Notes: generated by a model from the letters alone, not told the origin. Positions 54,944 through 64,000 are shown, numbered from the stretch's first letter. The stretch: 64,000 nt of DNA from Rickettsiales bacterium (GCA_023263785.1 JALQUO010000001.1:529693-593692); one strand, 5' to 3'. Translations and numbers: made by a program.

Positions 54944-55537
54944 TTATCTCCTGATTATTTTGTTTTCTCCTAAGGTTCTGATGATGTTTCTTGCATGATA
55001 TAGCGGGAGACCTATTACATTGCTTTCTTCATCTCCTCTTATCATAACTATGAATGCTGCTGCTAATCCCATGAGAGTAAAACCACCAGCTTTCCCATAC
55101 CATTGCTTTTTGTCTGCAACGAATTCTTCGATGTCATTATTACTCAGAACTTTAAACTTTAAAATAGTCATGCCGAGCTTGCTGATGACTTTGTTTCCTC
55201 TCATGCCACATATTCCTGTATATGTCCTGTGACGCTTTCCCGATAGGCTTTTTAGACAGTGTCTCACATCTTCTTCAGTCAAAGCCTTTGGGAGATGACG
55301 TCTGCCAATTGCGCAGACTGTATCTGCAGCTATAACAACATCATCTGGATATGCTTGATGGATCTTCTCTGCCTTGGCAATTGCAAGTCTCAGAGCTGCA
55401 TCACCAGGTTTTTCCTTATTTAATGGTGTTTCATCTATATCAGGATGCTCTATGATATCAGGAACGTATCCGATCTTCTCAAGCATTCTGATCCTTGATT
55501 CTGATGATGATGCAAGGATTAGACGTGGGTTGTTCAT
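54944..55537 (-). CDS. maf: Maf family nucleotide pyrophosphatase
   Basis: Maf proteins hydrolyse non-canonical or modified nucleoside triphosphates, dTTP/UTP or m7GTP depending on subtype. The 197-residue sequence has the start L-I-L-A-S-S-S-E-S-R, the catalytic A-A-D-T-V-C, K-A-L-T-E-E-D-V, and Y-T-G-I-C-G. The subtype is not certain from these motifs. It lies between infA (1 base) and prfB (1 base) in a tight operon. Confidence 0.93.
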   Translation of the reverse strand: MNNPRLILASSSESRIRMLEKIGYVPDIIEHPDIDETPLNKEKPGDAALRLAIAKAEKIHQAYPDDVVIAADTVCAIGRRHLPKALTEEDVRHCLKSLSGKRHRTYTGICGMRGNKVISKLGMTILKFKVLSNNDIEEFVADKKQWYGKAGGFTLMGLAAAFIVMIRGDEESNVIGLPLYHARNIIRTLGENKIIRR

Positions 55538-55538
55538 T

Positions 55539-55811
55539 TTATACTTCTCCCTCTGTATTGCTTTGAGCTGCAGCGAGTTCTTCTAAACTTCTGTACTTAT
55601 GTCTTTTTACAACTCTACCTTTAGTTAAATCATATGGTGTTAGCTCAACTGTAACTATGTCACCAGTTAGGACTTTGATCCTGTTTTTCCTCATCTTACC
55701 AGCTGTGTAAGCTATGATTTGATGACCATTCTCTAGTTCAACTCTGAAAGTTGCGTTTGGAAGAAGCTCTAAGACTTTTCCATTAAATTCTATTAATTCT
55801 TCTTTTGCCAT
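55539..55811 (-). CDS. infA: Translation initiation factor IF-1
   Basis: IF-1 blocks the ribosomal A site during initiation. The sequence from ATG 55811 (90 residues) starts [13 protein letters not shown] and has the OB-fold block [20 protein letters not shown]-terminal extension of about 15 residues is a common alphaproteobacterial feature. A longer ORF start at 55832 would overlap the nfu gene and is not family-like. maf follows after 1 base, as in many alphaproteobacteria. Confidence 0.95.
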   Translation of the reverse strand: MAKEELIEFNGKVLELLPNATFRVELENGHQIIAYTAGKMRKNRIKVLTGDIVTVELTPYDLTKGRVVKRHKYRSLEELAAAQSNTEGEV

Positions 55812-55818
55812 AAATTTT

Positions 55819-56388
55819 TTATATTTGTTCAACTCTTATTACTTCTGGTATGTAGTACTGAAGTATGTTTTCTATTCCATCTTTTAGAGTTAGGGTAGAG
55901 CTAGGACAACCAGCACAGGCTCCATGCATTGTTACATAAACCACTCCATCTTTATAGCTATGGAACTCTATATCGCCTCCATCTTGAGCAACGGCAGGCC
56001 TTACTTTTTCATCTATAACCTCAACTATCTGCCTAACTATCTCTTGTTCATCTAGAGATAAATCCTCGGAGTTTCTCTGTACTTTCTGCAGATTGCCTTC
56101 AATTTCAATGATTTGCATTCCAGAGGTATTATAGTCTACAATTGTTGCTACTATAATCGACTTCAAACTATGCCAAGCTGTTTTTTCATCTTTTGTGACT
56201 GAAATGAAATCATGGCCATAGAAAATGCTCTCAACGCCATCCACCTCAAGTAACTCTTTAGCAAGCTTTGATATACCACAATCATCTAAAGTTTTAAAGG
56301 AAGCAGTCTGCCCTTCTGGCATAATTATAAAACCTGGCAAGAACTTCAATGTATTAGGGTTGGGGGTTTCTTGTATTTGTATGAACAT
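55819..56388 (-). CDS. NFU1-type iron-sulfur scaffold protein
   Basis: A 189-residue protein with the N-terminal Nfu domain ([14 protein letters not shown], about 5-90) and the C-terminal NifU-like domain with the cluster-binding motif A-C-A-G-C-P-S-S-T. This is the layout of mitochondrial NFU1 and alphaproteobacterial Nfu, carriers of 4Fe-4S clusters to enzymes such as lipoyl synthase and complex I/II. It heads the nfu-infA-maf-prfB-truB run. Confidence 0.95.
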   Translation of the reverse strand: MFIQIQETPNPNTLKFLPGFIIMPEGQTASFKTLDDCGISKLAKELLEVDGVESIFYGHDFISVTKDEKTAWHSLKSIIVATIVDYNTSGMQIIEIEGNLQKVQRNSEDLSLDEQEIVRQIVEVIDEKVRPAVAQDGGDIEFHSYKDGVVYVTMHGACAGCPSSTLTLKDGIENILQYYIPEVIRVEQI

Positions 56389-56658
56389 AAAAACAAATTT
56401 TTTTCTATTAATACCACAGGACTAAGAAAATTTCTAAGAGGAATTCAGTTGCAAAATATCATCTGAAAGTAAAAAAACGATTATCAGTCAAAATATTTAT
56501 TGATGTTATTTTTAGTTTTGTTATATTTAAAACTGCTTAACTAATAAAATAACATAAACTGTAACTTGGATCAAAAAGAGTGCCGAGAAGACATAAAGTA
56601 GACACCTCTCTCAGAGGCGCCATAATGAAATAACATAATAAATACAATTAATAGAGAA

Positions 56659-57420
56659 ATGCGAAAGCGTGATGATAATTACAACAACAACCAACGAAGA
56701 CATTATGGACAACAACAACTCAATCAACCACAATCAAACATGTTTGGAATGCAACAACAACTTGGACAAAATCAACAACCACTTAATCTTTTTGGAAATC
56801 AAAATAATCTAGAAAAAGCACCAGAAAAAACACCAGAGGAAATAGAGAAACAAAAAAGAAAGAGAGGAAAGACATGCAAAATACATAGAAGAGATGCAAG
56901 AAAAAGAAGTATATGTAATAAAGACCCTTGAAGAAATGATTACTGTGTCTAAAAACAAACATGATGCACTGAATGATAAACTTTTAAAAATCATTTCAGA
57001 AAAATGTTCACTTGGAGAGCTTGCAAAACCAGAATTTCAAAAAGAAGTAGAAAAATTAGCAAAATATATGGAAAAAATTAATTTTGCTATAAAAGTTAGA
57101 GACAAAATCGTTGGATTGGGTACAAAAGTTAGAAGTAAAGAAGGCAGTGAAGACACAATGCAATCTAGTAGGTATTTTTACAATGATTCAGTAAATAATC
57201 TTTTTAATGCTTTCACAAAAAGAGTTGAATTCATAAAAAAGCCTCAGAAGCAAAAGAAGCTTCCGATAGGGCGTATGGAACAGGTAAAGTTCATAAAGAA
57301 GAAAACATTGAGCTTATAAATACATTTATTAAAGCATCACAAGATGCGAAAATTTATAAAACTAAAGCATGGACCGCAATAAAAGAAGACTGTAAACCAA
57401 AACACATTGGTTTTTCGTAA
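56659..57420 (+). pseudogene. Unknown Gln/Asn-rich protein with two frameshifts
   Basis: Three frames make up one protein of about 253 residues. Frame A (ATG 56659) encodes a Gln/Asn-rich N-terminus (residues 1-55, Q-Q-Q, N-N-N) leading to E-K-A-P-E-K-T-P-E-E-I-E-K-Q. At the A6 run 56852-56857 one extra A shifts to frame B (K-E-R-E-E-R-H-A-K-Y-I-E-E-M-Q-E), a helical region to about V-E-F-I-K-K. At the A6 run 57235-57240 one missing A shifts to frame C (A-S-E-A-K-E-A-S-D-R-A-Y-G-T) to TAA 57418-57420. Each continuation is clearly coding. Without the repairs the products would be 90 and about 140 residues. No family recognised. Confidence 0.7.
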
Positions 57421-57430
57421 AGAAAATAAA

Positions 57431-58135
57431 CTAAAAAATAGGAGGGGACTTAGCATACCTAGCATTATCGATCATTTTATTTGCAGCAAATCCTTCGAGA
57501 CGCAAAGTACAAGCATCACATTTTCCGCAAGCAACTCCATTTTCATCAGGATCATAGCAACTGATAGTATCACCATAATCAACACCTAATTTAATGCCGG
57601 TGGCTATTATCTGTGCTTTTGAGAGATTCATTAAAGGTGCTGCAACCTCTATCTCAAACTCATTCTTTACTCCAACTGCAGTAGCAAGTTTTGCTAGTTC
57701 ATTGAACTTCTTAAGATACTCTGGACGGCAGTCAGGATATCCACTGTAATCAATTGCATTTATACCTATAAATATCTTCTGAGCACCTATGACTTCAGCA
57801 AAACCTAAAGCATAAGATAGAAATATTGTATTCCTTGCAGGGACATAGCTTAGTGGGATGTTTTCTTTTTCAGGATCATAAACTCCAATTTTTCCACTCT
57901 TATTGAGTTCAATTGAATCATCAGTAAGTGCTGACCCTCCAAACAGATCTATATTTACTATCCGATGATTTTGTATCCCATACTTCTGAGCAACTTTCTT
58001 AGCTGCGTCGATTTCAACTGAATGCCTTTGTCCATATGAAAATGTTATCGCATGAACTTCATACTTCATTTCCTGAACAATTCTAAGCATTGTAGTAGAG
58101 TCAAGCCCACCACTAAGTAAAACAATAGCTTTCAT
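57431..58135 (-). CDS. queC: 7-cyano-7-deazaguanine synthase QueC
   Basis: QueC makes preQ0, the precursor of queuosine in tRNA. The 234-residue enzyme has the PP-loop L-S-G-G-L-D-S-T-T and the four zinc cysteines C-Y-D-P...C-G-K-C-D-A-C. Intact queuosine synthesis is found in only some Rickettsiales. It converges on the broken 56659 gene with 10 bases between. Confidence 0.95.
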   Translation of the reverse strand: MKAIVLLSGGLDSTTMLRIVQEMKYEVHAITFSYGQRHSVEIDAAKKVAQKYGIQNHRIVNIDLFGGSALTDDSIELNKSGKIGVYDPEKENIPLSYVPARNTIFLSYALGFAEVIGAQKIFIGINAIDYSGYPDCRPEYLKKFNELAKLATAVGVKNEFEIEVAAPLMNLSKAQIIATGIKLGVDYGDTISCYDPDENGVACGKCDACTLRLEGFAANKMIDNARYAKSPPIF

Positions 58136-58260
58136 AACAAAAAAGTTGTTTTTGAATTAGTAATATCATATAAATCATTCATATCTATATCTCAGTGAGT
58201 TCTAGTGATATTTTTAACTTTTTATGTTAGGATCCGTCAAATTACTTAATTCAGCAAAAT

Positions 58261-59460
58261 ATGTATAGTGAAGTCTGTAGAAAATATCAAATCCACCCTG
58301 TATCAAGCTTCAATCATGAAAACCAAACAGTTTTTCTGAGGGTTGATTTCAATGTGCCAATTAATGAAAACTTTTCTATAGTTGATGATTCAAGAGTTAT
58401 AGCTGCAGGTGAGACAATTGAACTCCTTTTGAAGAAGAAATCAAAAGTCATTATTGTAAGTCATCTTGGAGATCCTAAGGAAGATAAGGATAGAGCATCT
58501 TTCAAGGAAGTGATCAAGCAGATGGAAGAGATATTGAAGTGTAAAATACATCTCATAAGTAAATTGAATCTAGATGAGATAGCTAGTGAAGTTATGAATT
58601 TCATCCCGAGAGAAAGAGAAATACTTATGCTAGATAACATCAGGTTTTTTCCTGAAGAAAAGTCAAACAACAAAGATTTCGCATCTAATTTTATACAGAA
58701 GCTAAAAGTCGATAGTTATGTTAATGATGCATTCCCTGTATGTCACAGAGCTCATGCATCTGTTGTGGCAATACCAGAGCTAGTAAAAGATAAATATGCA
58801 GGGTTTGCACTACTAAATGAATTGAATGCTCTTGAGGAGAAACTTAGTTCTCTCACAGAGACATCAGTTGTGACAGCAATAATTGGAGGGAAAAAAGTCT
58901 CAACAAAGATAATGCTCTTGCAGAGGCTTGCAGAAAGAATAAAAAACATCATCATAGTTGGCGGCATGGCAAACACATTCCTAAAAGCATCTGGTGTTGA
59001 TATAGGTGACTCATTCTATGAGTCAGAGATGGTTGGCACTGCCTCTGAAATCATGAGGAAATGCAATGTAGTTGCACCGATAGATATAGTTTGTAAAACT
59101 AGTACTGATGAAGTAAAAGAAATTGTAGTTGGAAATCCAATAGAAGGCTCTATATGTGATATAGGGCTAAGGACAAATCATCTGATAGACAAAATCATAA
59201 AGGAATCAGATGTTGTTGTGTGGAATGGACCAGCTGGAATCTATGAAGACAAAAGATTTATGAGGGGCTCAGAAGAGATAGCAAAGTCCCTTGCAGCAAG
59301 CGACTGCGTAAGTGTAATTGGTGGTGGTGATACAGCAGCAGTCGTAAAAGATTTAAGAAGTAAGATAGATCACATATCGAATGGTGGAGGTGCCTTCATA
59401 GCATGGTTAGAAGGCTCTCATATGCCTGGGATAGAGTCATTACAAATAAAAAATAATTGA
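58261..59460 (+). CDS. pgk: Phosphoglycerate kinase
   Basis: Pgk transfers phosphate between 1,3-bisphosphoglycerate and ATP. The 399-residue protein has R-V-D-F-N-V-P-I, N-D-A-F-P-V-C-H-R-A-H-A-S, the G-G-K-K-V-S-T-K hinge and the nucleotide loop G-G-G-D-T-A-A. The usual S-H-L-G-R-P reads S-H-L-G-D-P near residue 70, changing an Arg that contacts 3-phosphoglycerate in known structures, while the other basic-patch residues (R-V, R-F-F, H-R-A-H) remain. Gap or other glycolytic genes are not adjacent. The foldase gene starts 5 bases after the stop. Confidence 0.94.
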   Translation: MYSEVCRKYQIHPVSSFNHENQTVFLRVDFNVPINENFSIVDDSRVIAAGETIELLLKKKSKVIIVSHLGDPKEDKDRASFKEVIKQMEEILKCKIHLISKLNLDEIASEVMNFIPREREILMLDNIRFFPEEKSNNKDFASNFIQKLKVDSYVNDAFPVCHRAHASVVAIPELVKDKYAGFALLNELNALEEKLSSLTETSVVTAIIGGKKVSTKIMLLQRLAERIKNIIIVGGMANTFLKASGVDIGDSFYESEMVGTASEIMRKCNVVAPIDIVCKTSTDEVKEIVVGNPIEGSICDIGLRTNHLIDKIIKESDVVVWNGPAGIYEDKRFMRGSEEIAKSLAASDCVSVIGGGDTAAVVKDLRSKIDHISNGGGAFIAWLEGSHMPGIESLQIKNN

Positions 59461-59465
59461 AGGAT

Positions 59466-61310
59466 ATGAATTTTTTCAGAAGACATCTTGATTCAAAAGT
59501 CAGCAAATTTATAGCACTAATCATAATCGTAATCTTTGTTGGTTGGGAATTTATTACACAAAGTCTAAATAAGCCAAATGCCTGGTTTCTAAAGGTTGGT
59601 GATGTTGAGTATTCAGCAAAAGATTGGCAGGAAACATATAAGGTTCTAACAAATGATCCTATGTCTGCACAAGAGGCAATTGCTAATCCGAAGTATGCAA
59701 AGCAAAGAGTACTGGATGAAATGATAAAAAACGCACTAATTCTGCAGGAAGCTAAGAGCATTGGTTTTAGTGTTAGTGACAAGATGGTTGCAAGTGAAAT
59801 AGTCCATATGAAAATTTTCAAGGGAGAAGATGGGAAATTTGATCCAAAACTTCTAGAAAGAGCTCTCAGGCTAAATAATCTGACTGAGGCAGAATTTGTA
59901 AGGAATATGAAGGAGCAGCTTCTAAGAAATCAGCTGATGGATATATTTTATAATACTAGCGGAATAATGGCAAAGCCAACATATGAACTCCTTGTGAAGT
60001 TGATTGCAGCTGAGCAAAAGATAAGTGTGTTTAGTGTTCAGAACCTAAATGATGAAATAAAATATTCTGATGATGATCTGAAGAAATATATCGAGGAACA
60101 TAAGAAGAATTTCATGACAGATGATGAAGCTGATGTCTCAACTCTTGTCTTTGACTCAAAAAATATAGAAAATAAAAATCCTACTGATGATGAGATCCAA
60201 AAGTATTATGAGGAAAATTCGGTTTTTGAACCTGAAAAGAGGCTAATCAATCAGGTGGTAATCTCAAGCTATAATGATGCAAAACAGGTCCTAGAAAAAA
60301 TCAAAACAGGAAAGATGACATTTGATGATGTTGCAAAGGTATATGCAGGGCAGCAGATAATACCTTATGAGGTTGGACCTTTTGTGGCTGAAGGCTTTGA
60401 CCCTGATATTGCAAAGGTTGTGTTTAATCTAACAGAAGGCGGAGTAAGTGAACTCGTTCAAACACCTCTCGGATGGCACATCTTTAGAGTTAAGAAAGTA
60501 ATAGAAAAGAGGAAGAAAGATTTCTCTGAGATAAAAGATAAAATAGTTGAGATAATAAGTGCTAAGAAGTTCTCTGAAGCTATGAACGAACTTCTTAAGA
60601 ATGTAATGCAAGATATCGAATCAGGAAAGGAAATTCAAGATATCGCAACGAAATACAACTTAAATGTTTCCAATACAACTTTTAAGTCTTCATTTGACAA
60701 AAACTTCCAGGAGGGGATATCAAATGAAAGGCTCTTAAATACAATCTTTAGGAATGAAGAGTCAGGAATAAAACTGTTGACAGTGCAAGACAATAAATCA
60801 TTTATTTTAGTTAAAGTTAATAAAATAACTCCAGGTGTTCTGATGGATTTTAATTTAGTTAAAGACAGAGTTGCCAAGGAATATGCAACAGAGGCATTAG
60901 ATAAGAAAACTAAAGAGTTTGTAAAGGAAGAAAGGAAAAAAGTTTTGGATGCAAGTGACAGAAATAAAGTTATCCTTGATGATAGAGTTAAGAAGAGTTC
61001 AGTTAAATTCAGTAGGATTAACAAAAACGATGGAATCCCTGAATGTTTGCAAGAGCTCATAGTAGATATGTATAAAAATGGAGTCTTTGATGGTCTAACG
61101 AGTTACTGTAAAGCAAACGGTGCATGTTATTTTGCACTTCTCAATGAAATGGATTTTTCAACGCAAGTCACTGATGAGCAGAAGGCATCATTAAGACCAA
61201 CAATTCATGGAATATATAATGAGATAGTTTTTGGTCAATTTATAGAGTATTTGAAATCAAAATATAAAGTAGAATTGGATGATAAATTCATAAAGTATAT
61301 GAATGAGTAG
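59466..61310 (+). CDS. PpiD-like periplasmic foldase (SurA_N and rotamase)
   Basis: A 614-residue inner-membrane anchored folding factor related to PpiD. One helix at about residues 14-34 (F-I-A-L-I-I-I-V-I-F-V-G) anchors it. A SurA_N-type chaperone domain follows, then a parvulin-like domain at about 255-345 (T-P-L-G-W-H-I-F-R-V-K-K), then a C-terminal chaperone region. The ATG at 59466 gives M-N-F-F-R-R and fits the family. A TTG at 59457 overlaps the pgk stop. Confidence 0.88.
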   Translation: MNFFRRHLDSKVSKFIALIIIVIFVGWEFITQSLNKPNAWFLKVGDVEYSAKDWQETYKVLTNDPMSAQEAIANPKYAKQRVLDEMIKNALILQEAKSIGFSVSDKMVASEIVHMKIFKGEDGKFDPKLLERALRLNNLTEAEFVRNMKEQLLRNQLMDIFYNTSGIMAKPTYELLVKLIAAEQKISVFSVQNLNDEIKYSDDDLKKYIEEHKKNFMTDDEADVSTLVFDSKNIENKNPTDDEIQKYYEENSVFEPEKRLINQVVISSYNDAKQVLEKIKTGKMTFDDVAKVYAGQQIIPYEVGPFVAEGFDPDIAKVVFNLTEGGVSELVQTPLGWHIFRVKKVIEKRKKDFSEIKDKIVEIISAKKFSEAMNELLKNVMQDIESGKEIQDIATKYNLNVSNTTFKSSFDKNFQEGISNERLLNTIFRNEESGIKLLTVQDNKSFILVKVNKITPGVLMDFNLVKDRVAKEYATEALDKKTKEFVKEERKKVLDASDRNKVILDDRVKKSSVKFSRINKNDGIPECLQELIVDMYKNGVFDGLTSYCKANGACYFALLNEMDFSTQVTDEQKASLRPTIHGIYNEIVFGQFIEYLKSKYKVELDDKFIKYMNE

Positions 61311-61383
61311 ACATTCTATGTAAAATAGCGTAAAATGACTTGGTCAAAATTATTAACCGAAATTAGATATAAACAAATTAACT

Positions 61384-63150
61384 ATGGCAGCGAATGTTCA
61401 TACAAAAAACAACATAAAATCATACGAGCCAATACAGATAACAGAAGACTTTGGAGCTCTCATAGAAGAAGATGCAAAAAGAGAGAATAGAGAGGGTACA
61501 ATTGTAGAAGGTACAGTTGTACTCGTAGACAAGAAGAGAGGCTTCGCCATGGTTGATGTTGGTTTGAAGAGCGAAGGCATAATCCCTCTAAGTGAATTCA
61601 AAATGGATGATGAAGGCGAGCCAAACATAGCAGTTGGATACAAGACAAGTGTTTTTGTTGAGAGCTTTGAAACAAGAACTGGTATTACAACACTAAGTAA
61701 AGAAAGAGCTGTAAGAGGTAAAGCATGGCATAGATTCAAAAAACTTTATGCTGAAAATGCAAATATAGAAGGTGTCATAATAGGTAAAGTTAGAGGTGGA
61801 TTTGCAGTTAACTTATCAGGACTAATAGCATTCCTTCCAGGTAGTCAAATTGATATCAGACCTATCAGTGATTTATCTGTAATAATGAACATCCCACAGC
61901 CATTCAGAATCCTTAAGATGGATGATAAACAAGGAAATCTTGTTGTTTCTAGAAAGGCAATCATGGAAGAATCTCTCAAGGAGGAAAAAGATGAAATGCT
62001 GAAGAAGATGTCTCAAGGAATGATTGTAAAATGTACAGTTAAAAACATCGCAGAATATGGTGTGTTCTTGAGTATCCATGACATTGATGATCAAGAAAAA
62101 AGAAGTTCGTTAGATGGATTACTACATAAAACAGATATCTCTTGGGAGACAGTTGATCATCCATCAACAATGTTCACAGTTGGTCAGGTACTTGATCTGA
62201 AGATAATTCAGTATAACCCAGAAACACAACGTATTTCACTAGGTCTTAAACAGTTACAAAAAAACCCGTGGGAGTCAATCAAACAAGAATATGTTGTGGG
62301 TACAAAATACAAAGGCAAAGTATCAGCAATAGTTGACTATGGTGCGTTTGTAACACTTGCTCCTAACGTTGATGGTCTTGTATATCACACAGAAATCAGC
62401 TGGACGGCAAAGAACGTTCATCCTCGTAAACTTCTACAGCAAGATCAAGAAGTTGAAGTAGTTGTACTAGACGTTGACATAGATAAACACCGTATCAGCC
62501 TCAGCATGAAGCGTTGCATTGAGAATCCTTGGGAGCAAATGCAAAACACATGCCCTGCTGGAACAAAAGTCAAAACCACAATTAAAAACATTTGTGACTT
62601 TGGAATTTTTGTTGTTAGAGAAGAAGATAAGGATCAAGAATATCCAGTCAATATCCTGATACCTGCAGCTGAGCTGAGCTGGGAAATGAGAGGAGATGAA
62701 GCACTGAAAGCATACTCTAAAGATCAAGAAATCGAATGCTTAATAATGAGCATCGATGTACCTTATGAGAGAGTGATAGGAAGCGTCAGAAGACTCCACG
62801 AAGACACAACAACCTCAACAACAGAGAAATTAGTCAGTGCTGATTCTGTAACTGGTGTTGTAAAATCTATCAAGCGCGATGGAATTGAGGTTTCTCTTGA
62901 CAAACTTCAGGTTTATATTGATAAGAATGATCTGTCTAAGAACCATCAGCTTCAGGACATCAACATAGGTGATGAAATAGAGTTTAAAGTCTTGTCTTTC
63001 GATAAAGACCGTAAAGAATATAAAGGTTCAGTAACAGCCCTGGAAAAGGCTAGAAAAGATAAGATCGTGCAGGAGTTTGCTGGTGACAGCACATCTGGTA
63101 CAAGCTTCGGACAGATGATGTCATCTGCTCTTTCTGAAGACAAAAAATAA
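61384..63150 (+). CDS. rpsA: 30S ribosomal protein S1
   Basis: S1 binds mRNA and helps unfold it at initiation. The 588-residue protein carries six S1 domains; domain starts are recognisable at G-T-I-V-E-G-T-V-V, N-I-E-G-V-I-I-G-K-V, G-M-I-V-K-C-T-V-K, G-T-K-Y-K-G-K-V, G-T-K-V-K-T-T-I-K and S-V-T-G-V-V-K. The motif N-P-W-E (usually repeated) appears in domains 4-5. The acyltransferase gene follows after 14 bases. cmk, a frequent neighbour, is absent. Confidence 0.96.
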   Translation: MAANVHTKNNIKSYEPIQITEDFGALIEEDAKRENREGTIVEGTVVLVDKKRGFAMVDVGLKSEGIIPLSEFKMDDEGEPNIAVGYKTSVFVESFETRTGITTLSKERAVRGKAWHRFKKLYAENANIEGVIIGKVRGGFAVNLSGLIAFLPGSQIDIRPISDLSVIMNIPQPFRILKMDDKQGNLVVSRKAIMEESLKEEKDEMLKKMSQGMIVKCTVKNIAEYGVFLSIHDIDDQEKRSSLDGLLHKTDISWETVDHPSTMFTVGQVLDLKIIQYNPETQRISLGLKQLQKNPWESIKQEYVVGTKYKGKVSAIVDYGAFVTLAPNVDGLVYHTEISWTAKNVHPRKLLQQDQEVEVVVLDVDIDKHRISLSMKRCIENPWEQMQNTCPAGTKVKTTIKNICDFGIFVVREEDKDQEYPVNILIPAAELSWEMRGDEALKAYSKDQEIECLIMSIDVPYERVIGSVRRLHEDTTTSTTEKLVSADSVTGVVKSIKRDGIEVSLDKLQVYIDKNDLSKNHQLQDINIGDEIEFKVLSFDKDRKEYKGSVTALEKARKDKIVQEFAGDSTSGTSFGQMMSSALSEDKK

Positions 63151-63164
63151 TCTACTCGTAAGAC

Positions 63165-64000
63165 ATGCTGAAAAGAAAAATAAGGCATGTCTTTGAGGCT
63201 GTATTAATCTGTTTACTATTTCTATTTCTCCTAATCTTACCTGTTAGTACCTCATCAAAGCTCAGCGGCAAAATCGCAAGATCTATAGGATCAGTAATGA
63301 AGAAGCGAAACAGAATCGCTCTTATAAATCTCAAGAGAGCATTTCCAGAAAAGTCAGATGCAGAGTTAAATGCTATCGTAGTAGGCATGTGGGATAACCT
63401 TGGCAGAATAGTTGGAGAAATGCCTCATTGGTATTTCATGAGTCAAAAGCAAATCTTAAGGATTGTTAAATTTAATAATGAAATGCCTAAAGATGAGAAG
63501 CTAATAATGCTTTCTGCGCACTACGGAAATTGGGAGCTATCTAGTCAACTTCTACCATCAATGCATATCCAATCTGCGCTGATGTATAGATCTTTAGAAA
63601 ATAAATGGATAGATTGGATCTTGAAAAAGATTAGAACATCAAAGGGTGCATCTCTTATGAGAAAAGATGGTGGTGGAATCAAAAGCGCTATAAAAGCCTT
63701 TAATGAAGGAAAAGTCCTTGGGATGTTAATAGATCAGAGATTTGAGGCAGGTGTTTCAATTCCCTTTTTCAAATATAATGCAAAGACTGTTGTACTACCT
63801 GCAAAGCTTGCAATTCAAAATAAAGTACCAATCTATATGTGGAGAATTGTAAGAATCAAAGGAGTGCAATATAGTGCAGAAATGGTTAAAATAGACGCAG
63901 GGAATAATCCAAATGAAATGATGTGTGAAGTGCATAGAGTGTTAGAAGATTGGATTAGAGAAAGGCCTGAGCAATGGTTCTGGATACACAGAAGATGGGA
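63165..64000 (+). CDS. Lipid A biosynthesis acyltransferase (LpxL/HtrB family), 3' end outside window
   Basis: ATG at 63165, reading open to the end of the window (278 codons, no stop). It starts with an N-terminal membrane helix (I-C-L-L-F-L-F-L-L-I-L-P-V), and has the catalytic motif H-Y-G-N-W-E (H-x4-E) near residue 120 and the I-D-Q-R-F-E segment, both diagnostic of the LpxL/LpxM family that adds secondary acyl chains to lipid A. The later W-F-W-I-H-R-R-W is the usual C-terminal motif, so only the last residues are missing. With kdsB it shows that LPS is made. Confidence 0.9.
   Translation, partial: MLKRKIRHVFEAVLICLLFLFLLILPVSTSSKLSGKIARSIGSVMKKRNRIALINLKRAFPEKSDAELNAIVVGMWDNLGRIVGEMPHWYFMSQKQILRIVKFNNEMPKDEKLIMLSAHYGNWELSSQLLPSMHIQSALMYRSLENKWIDWILKKIRTSKGASLMRKDGGGIKSAIKAFNEGKVLGMLIDQRFEAGVSIPFFKYNAKTVVLPAKLAIQNKVPIYMWRIVRIKGVQYSAEMVKIDAGNNPNEMMCEVHRVLEDWIRERPEQWFWIHRRW

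Noticed and set aside
55812-55832. Longer start for infA
   Set aside because: IF-1 starts at M-A-K-E-E; the extension overlaps the nfu stop.
61398-61739. Minus-strand ORF of 113 codons over rpsA
   Set aside because: Antisense to S1 and without recognisable features.
1-64000. Mobile elements, prophage, CRISPR arrays
   Set aside because: No transposase, integrase, phage gene or regularly spaced repeat was seen; the repeats found are inside single genes.

Overview
The window is AT-rich, densely packed bacterial chromosome. The gene content points to an alphaproteobacterium of the Rickettsiales type. Indicators are an NtrX-like regulator with a degraded ATPase core, a very large NAD-glutamate dehydrogenase, HemJ, a COQ7-type hydroxylase, an NFU1-type scaffold, a DksA with half of the zinc cysteines, a DUF2335 protein, and the COG4120/COG1101 ABC pair. 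The cell keeps peptidoglycan synthesis (glmM, murF, ddl, uppS), LPS synthesis (kdsB, a lipid A acyltransferase), part of glycolysis (pgk), and queuosine synthesis (queC). This suggests an obligate intracellular bacterium with an intact envelope. The exact family cannot be fixed from the sequence alone.

Layout. 0-10 kb: frameshifted dsbD, smpB, a nucleotidyltransferase, tolB, trmB-tatD, rpsB, rpsT, rpsD, a lipoprotein, cdsA, glmM. 10-15.5 kb: broken SMR transporter, tRNA-Thr, an ABC permease/ATPase pair, then rsfS, a YfgM-like protein, uppS, tsf and yajC on the minus strand. 15.5-20 kb: two unrecognised effector-like genes around kdsB-gmk. 20-36 kb: csp, MidA-like methyltransferase, NAD-GDH, murF, a desaturase with an unusual tail, dnaX (two frames), ybaB, dksA, coq7, hemJ, a double-domain ddl, nuoA. 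36-46 kb: tRNA-Met, a broken small gene behind a possible attenuator, mdh, ssb, frr, rlmN, DUF2335, tRNA-Arg, and a broken gene of about 1000 codons. 46-52 kb: rplU-rpmA, an exported ankyrin protein, nth, coaE-dnaQ-ntrX, rplL. 52-64 kb: an effector-like gene, then nfu-infA-maf-prfB-truB, another broken gene, queC, and pgk-ppiD-rpsA-acyltransferase running off the end. Three tRNA genes are present. I saw no transposase, integrase, CRISPR array or rRNA.

The most striking pattern is that the genes I cannot assign (and two dispensable transporter or redox genes) carry single-base frameshifts in homopolymers or short repeats with the downstream frame still intact. Housekeeping genes with equally long or longer runs are unbroken. 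The exceptions among core genes are dnaX, whose two frames overlap at a codon prone to +1 slippage, and prfB, which carries the classic RF2 autoregulatory frameshift. Another notable gene is a 770-residue tandem D-Ala-D-Ala ligase that resembles the double ligase of plants.

Operons that are usually contiguous elsewhere (rpsB-tsf-frr, rplJL-rpoBC, nuoA-N) are dispersed here, as is common in Rickettsiales.
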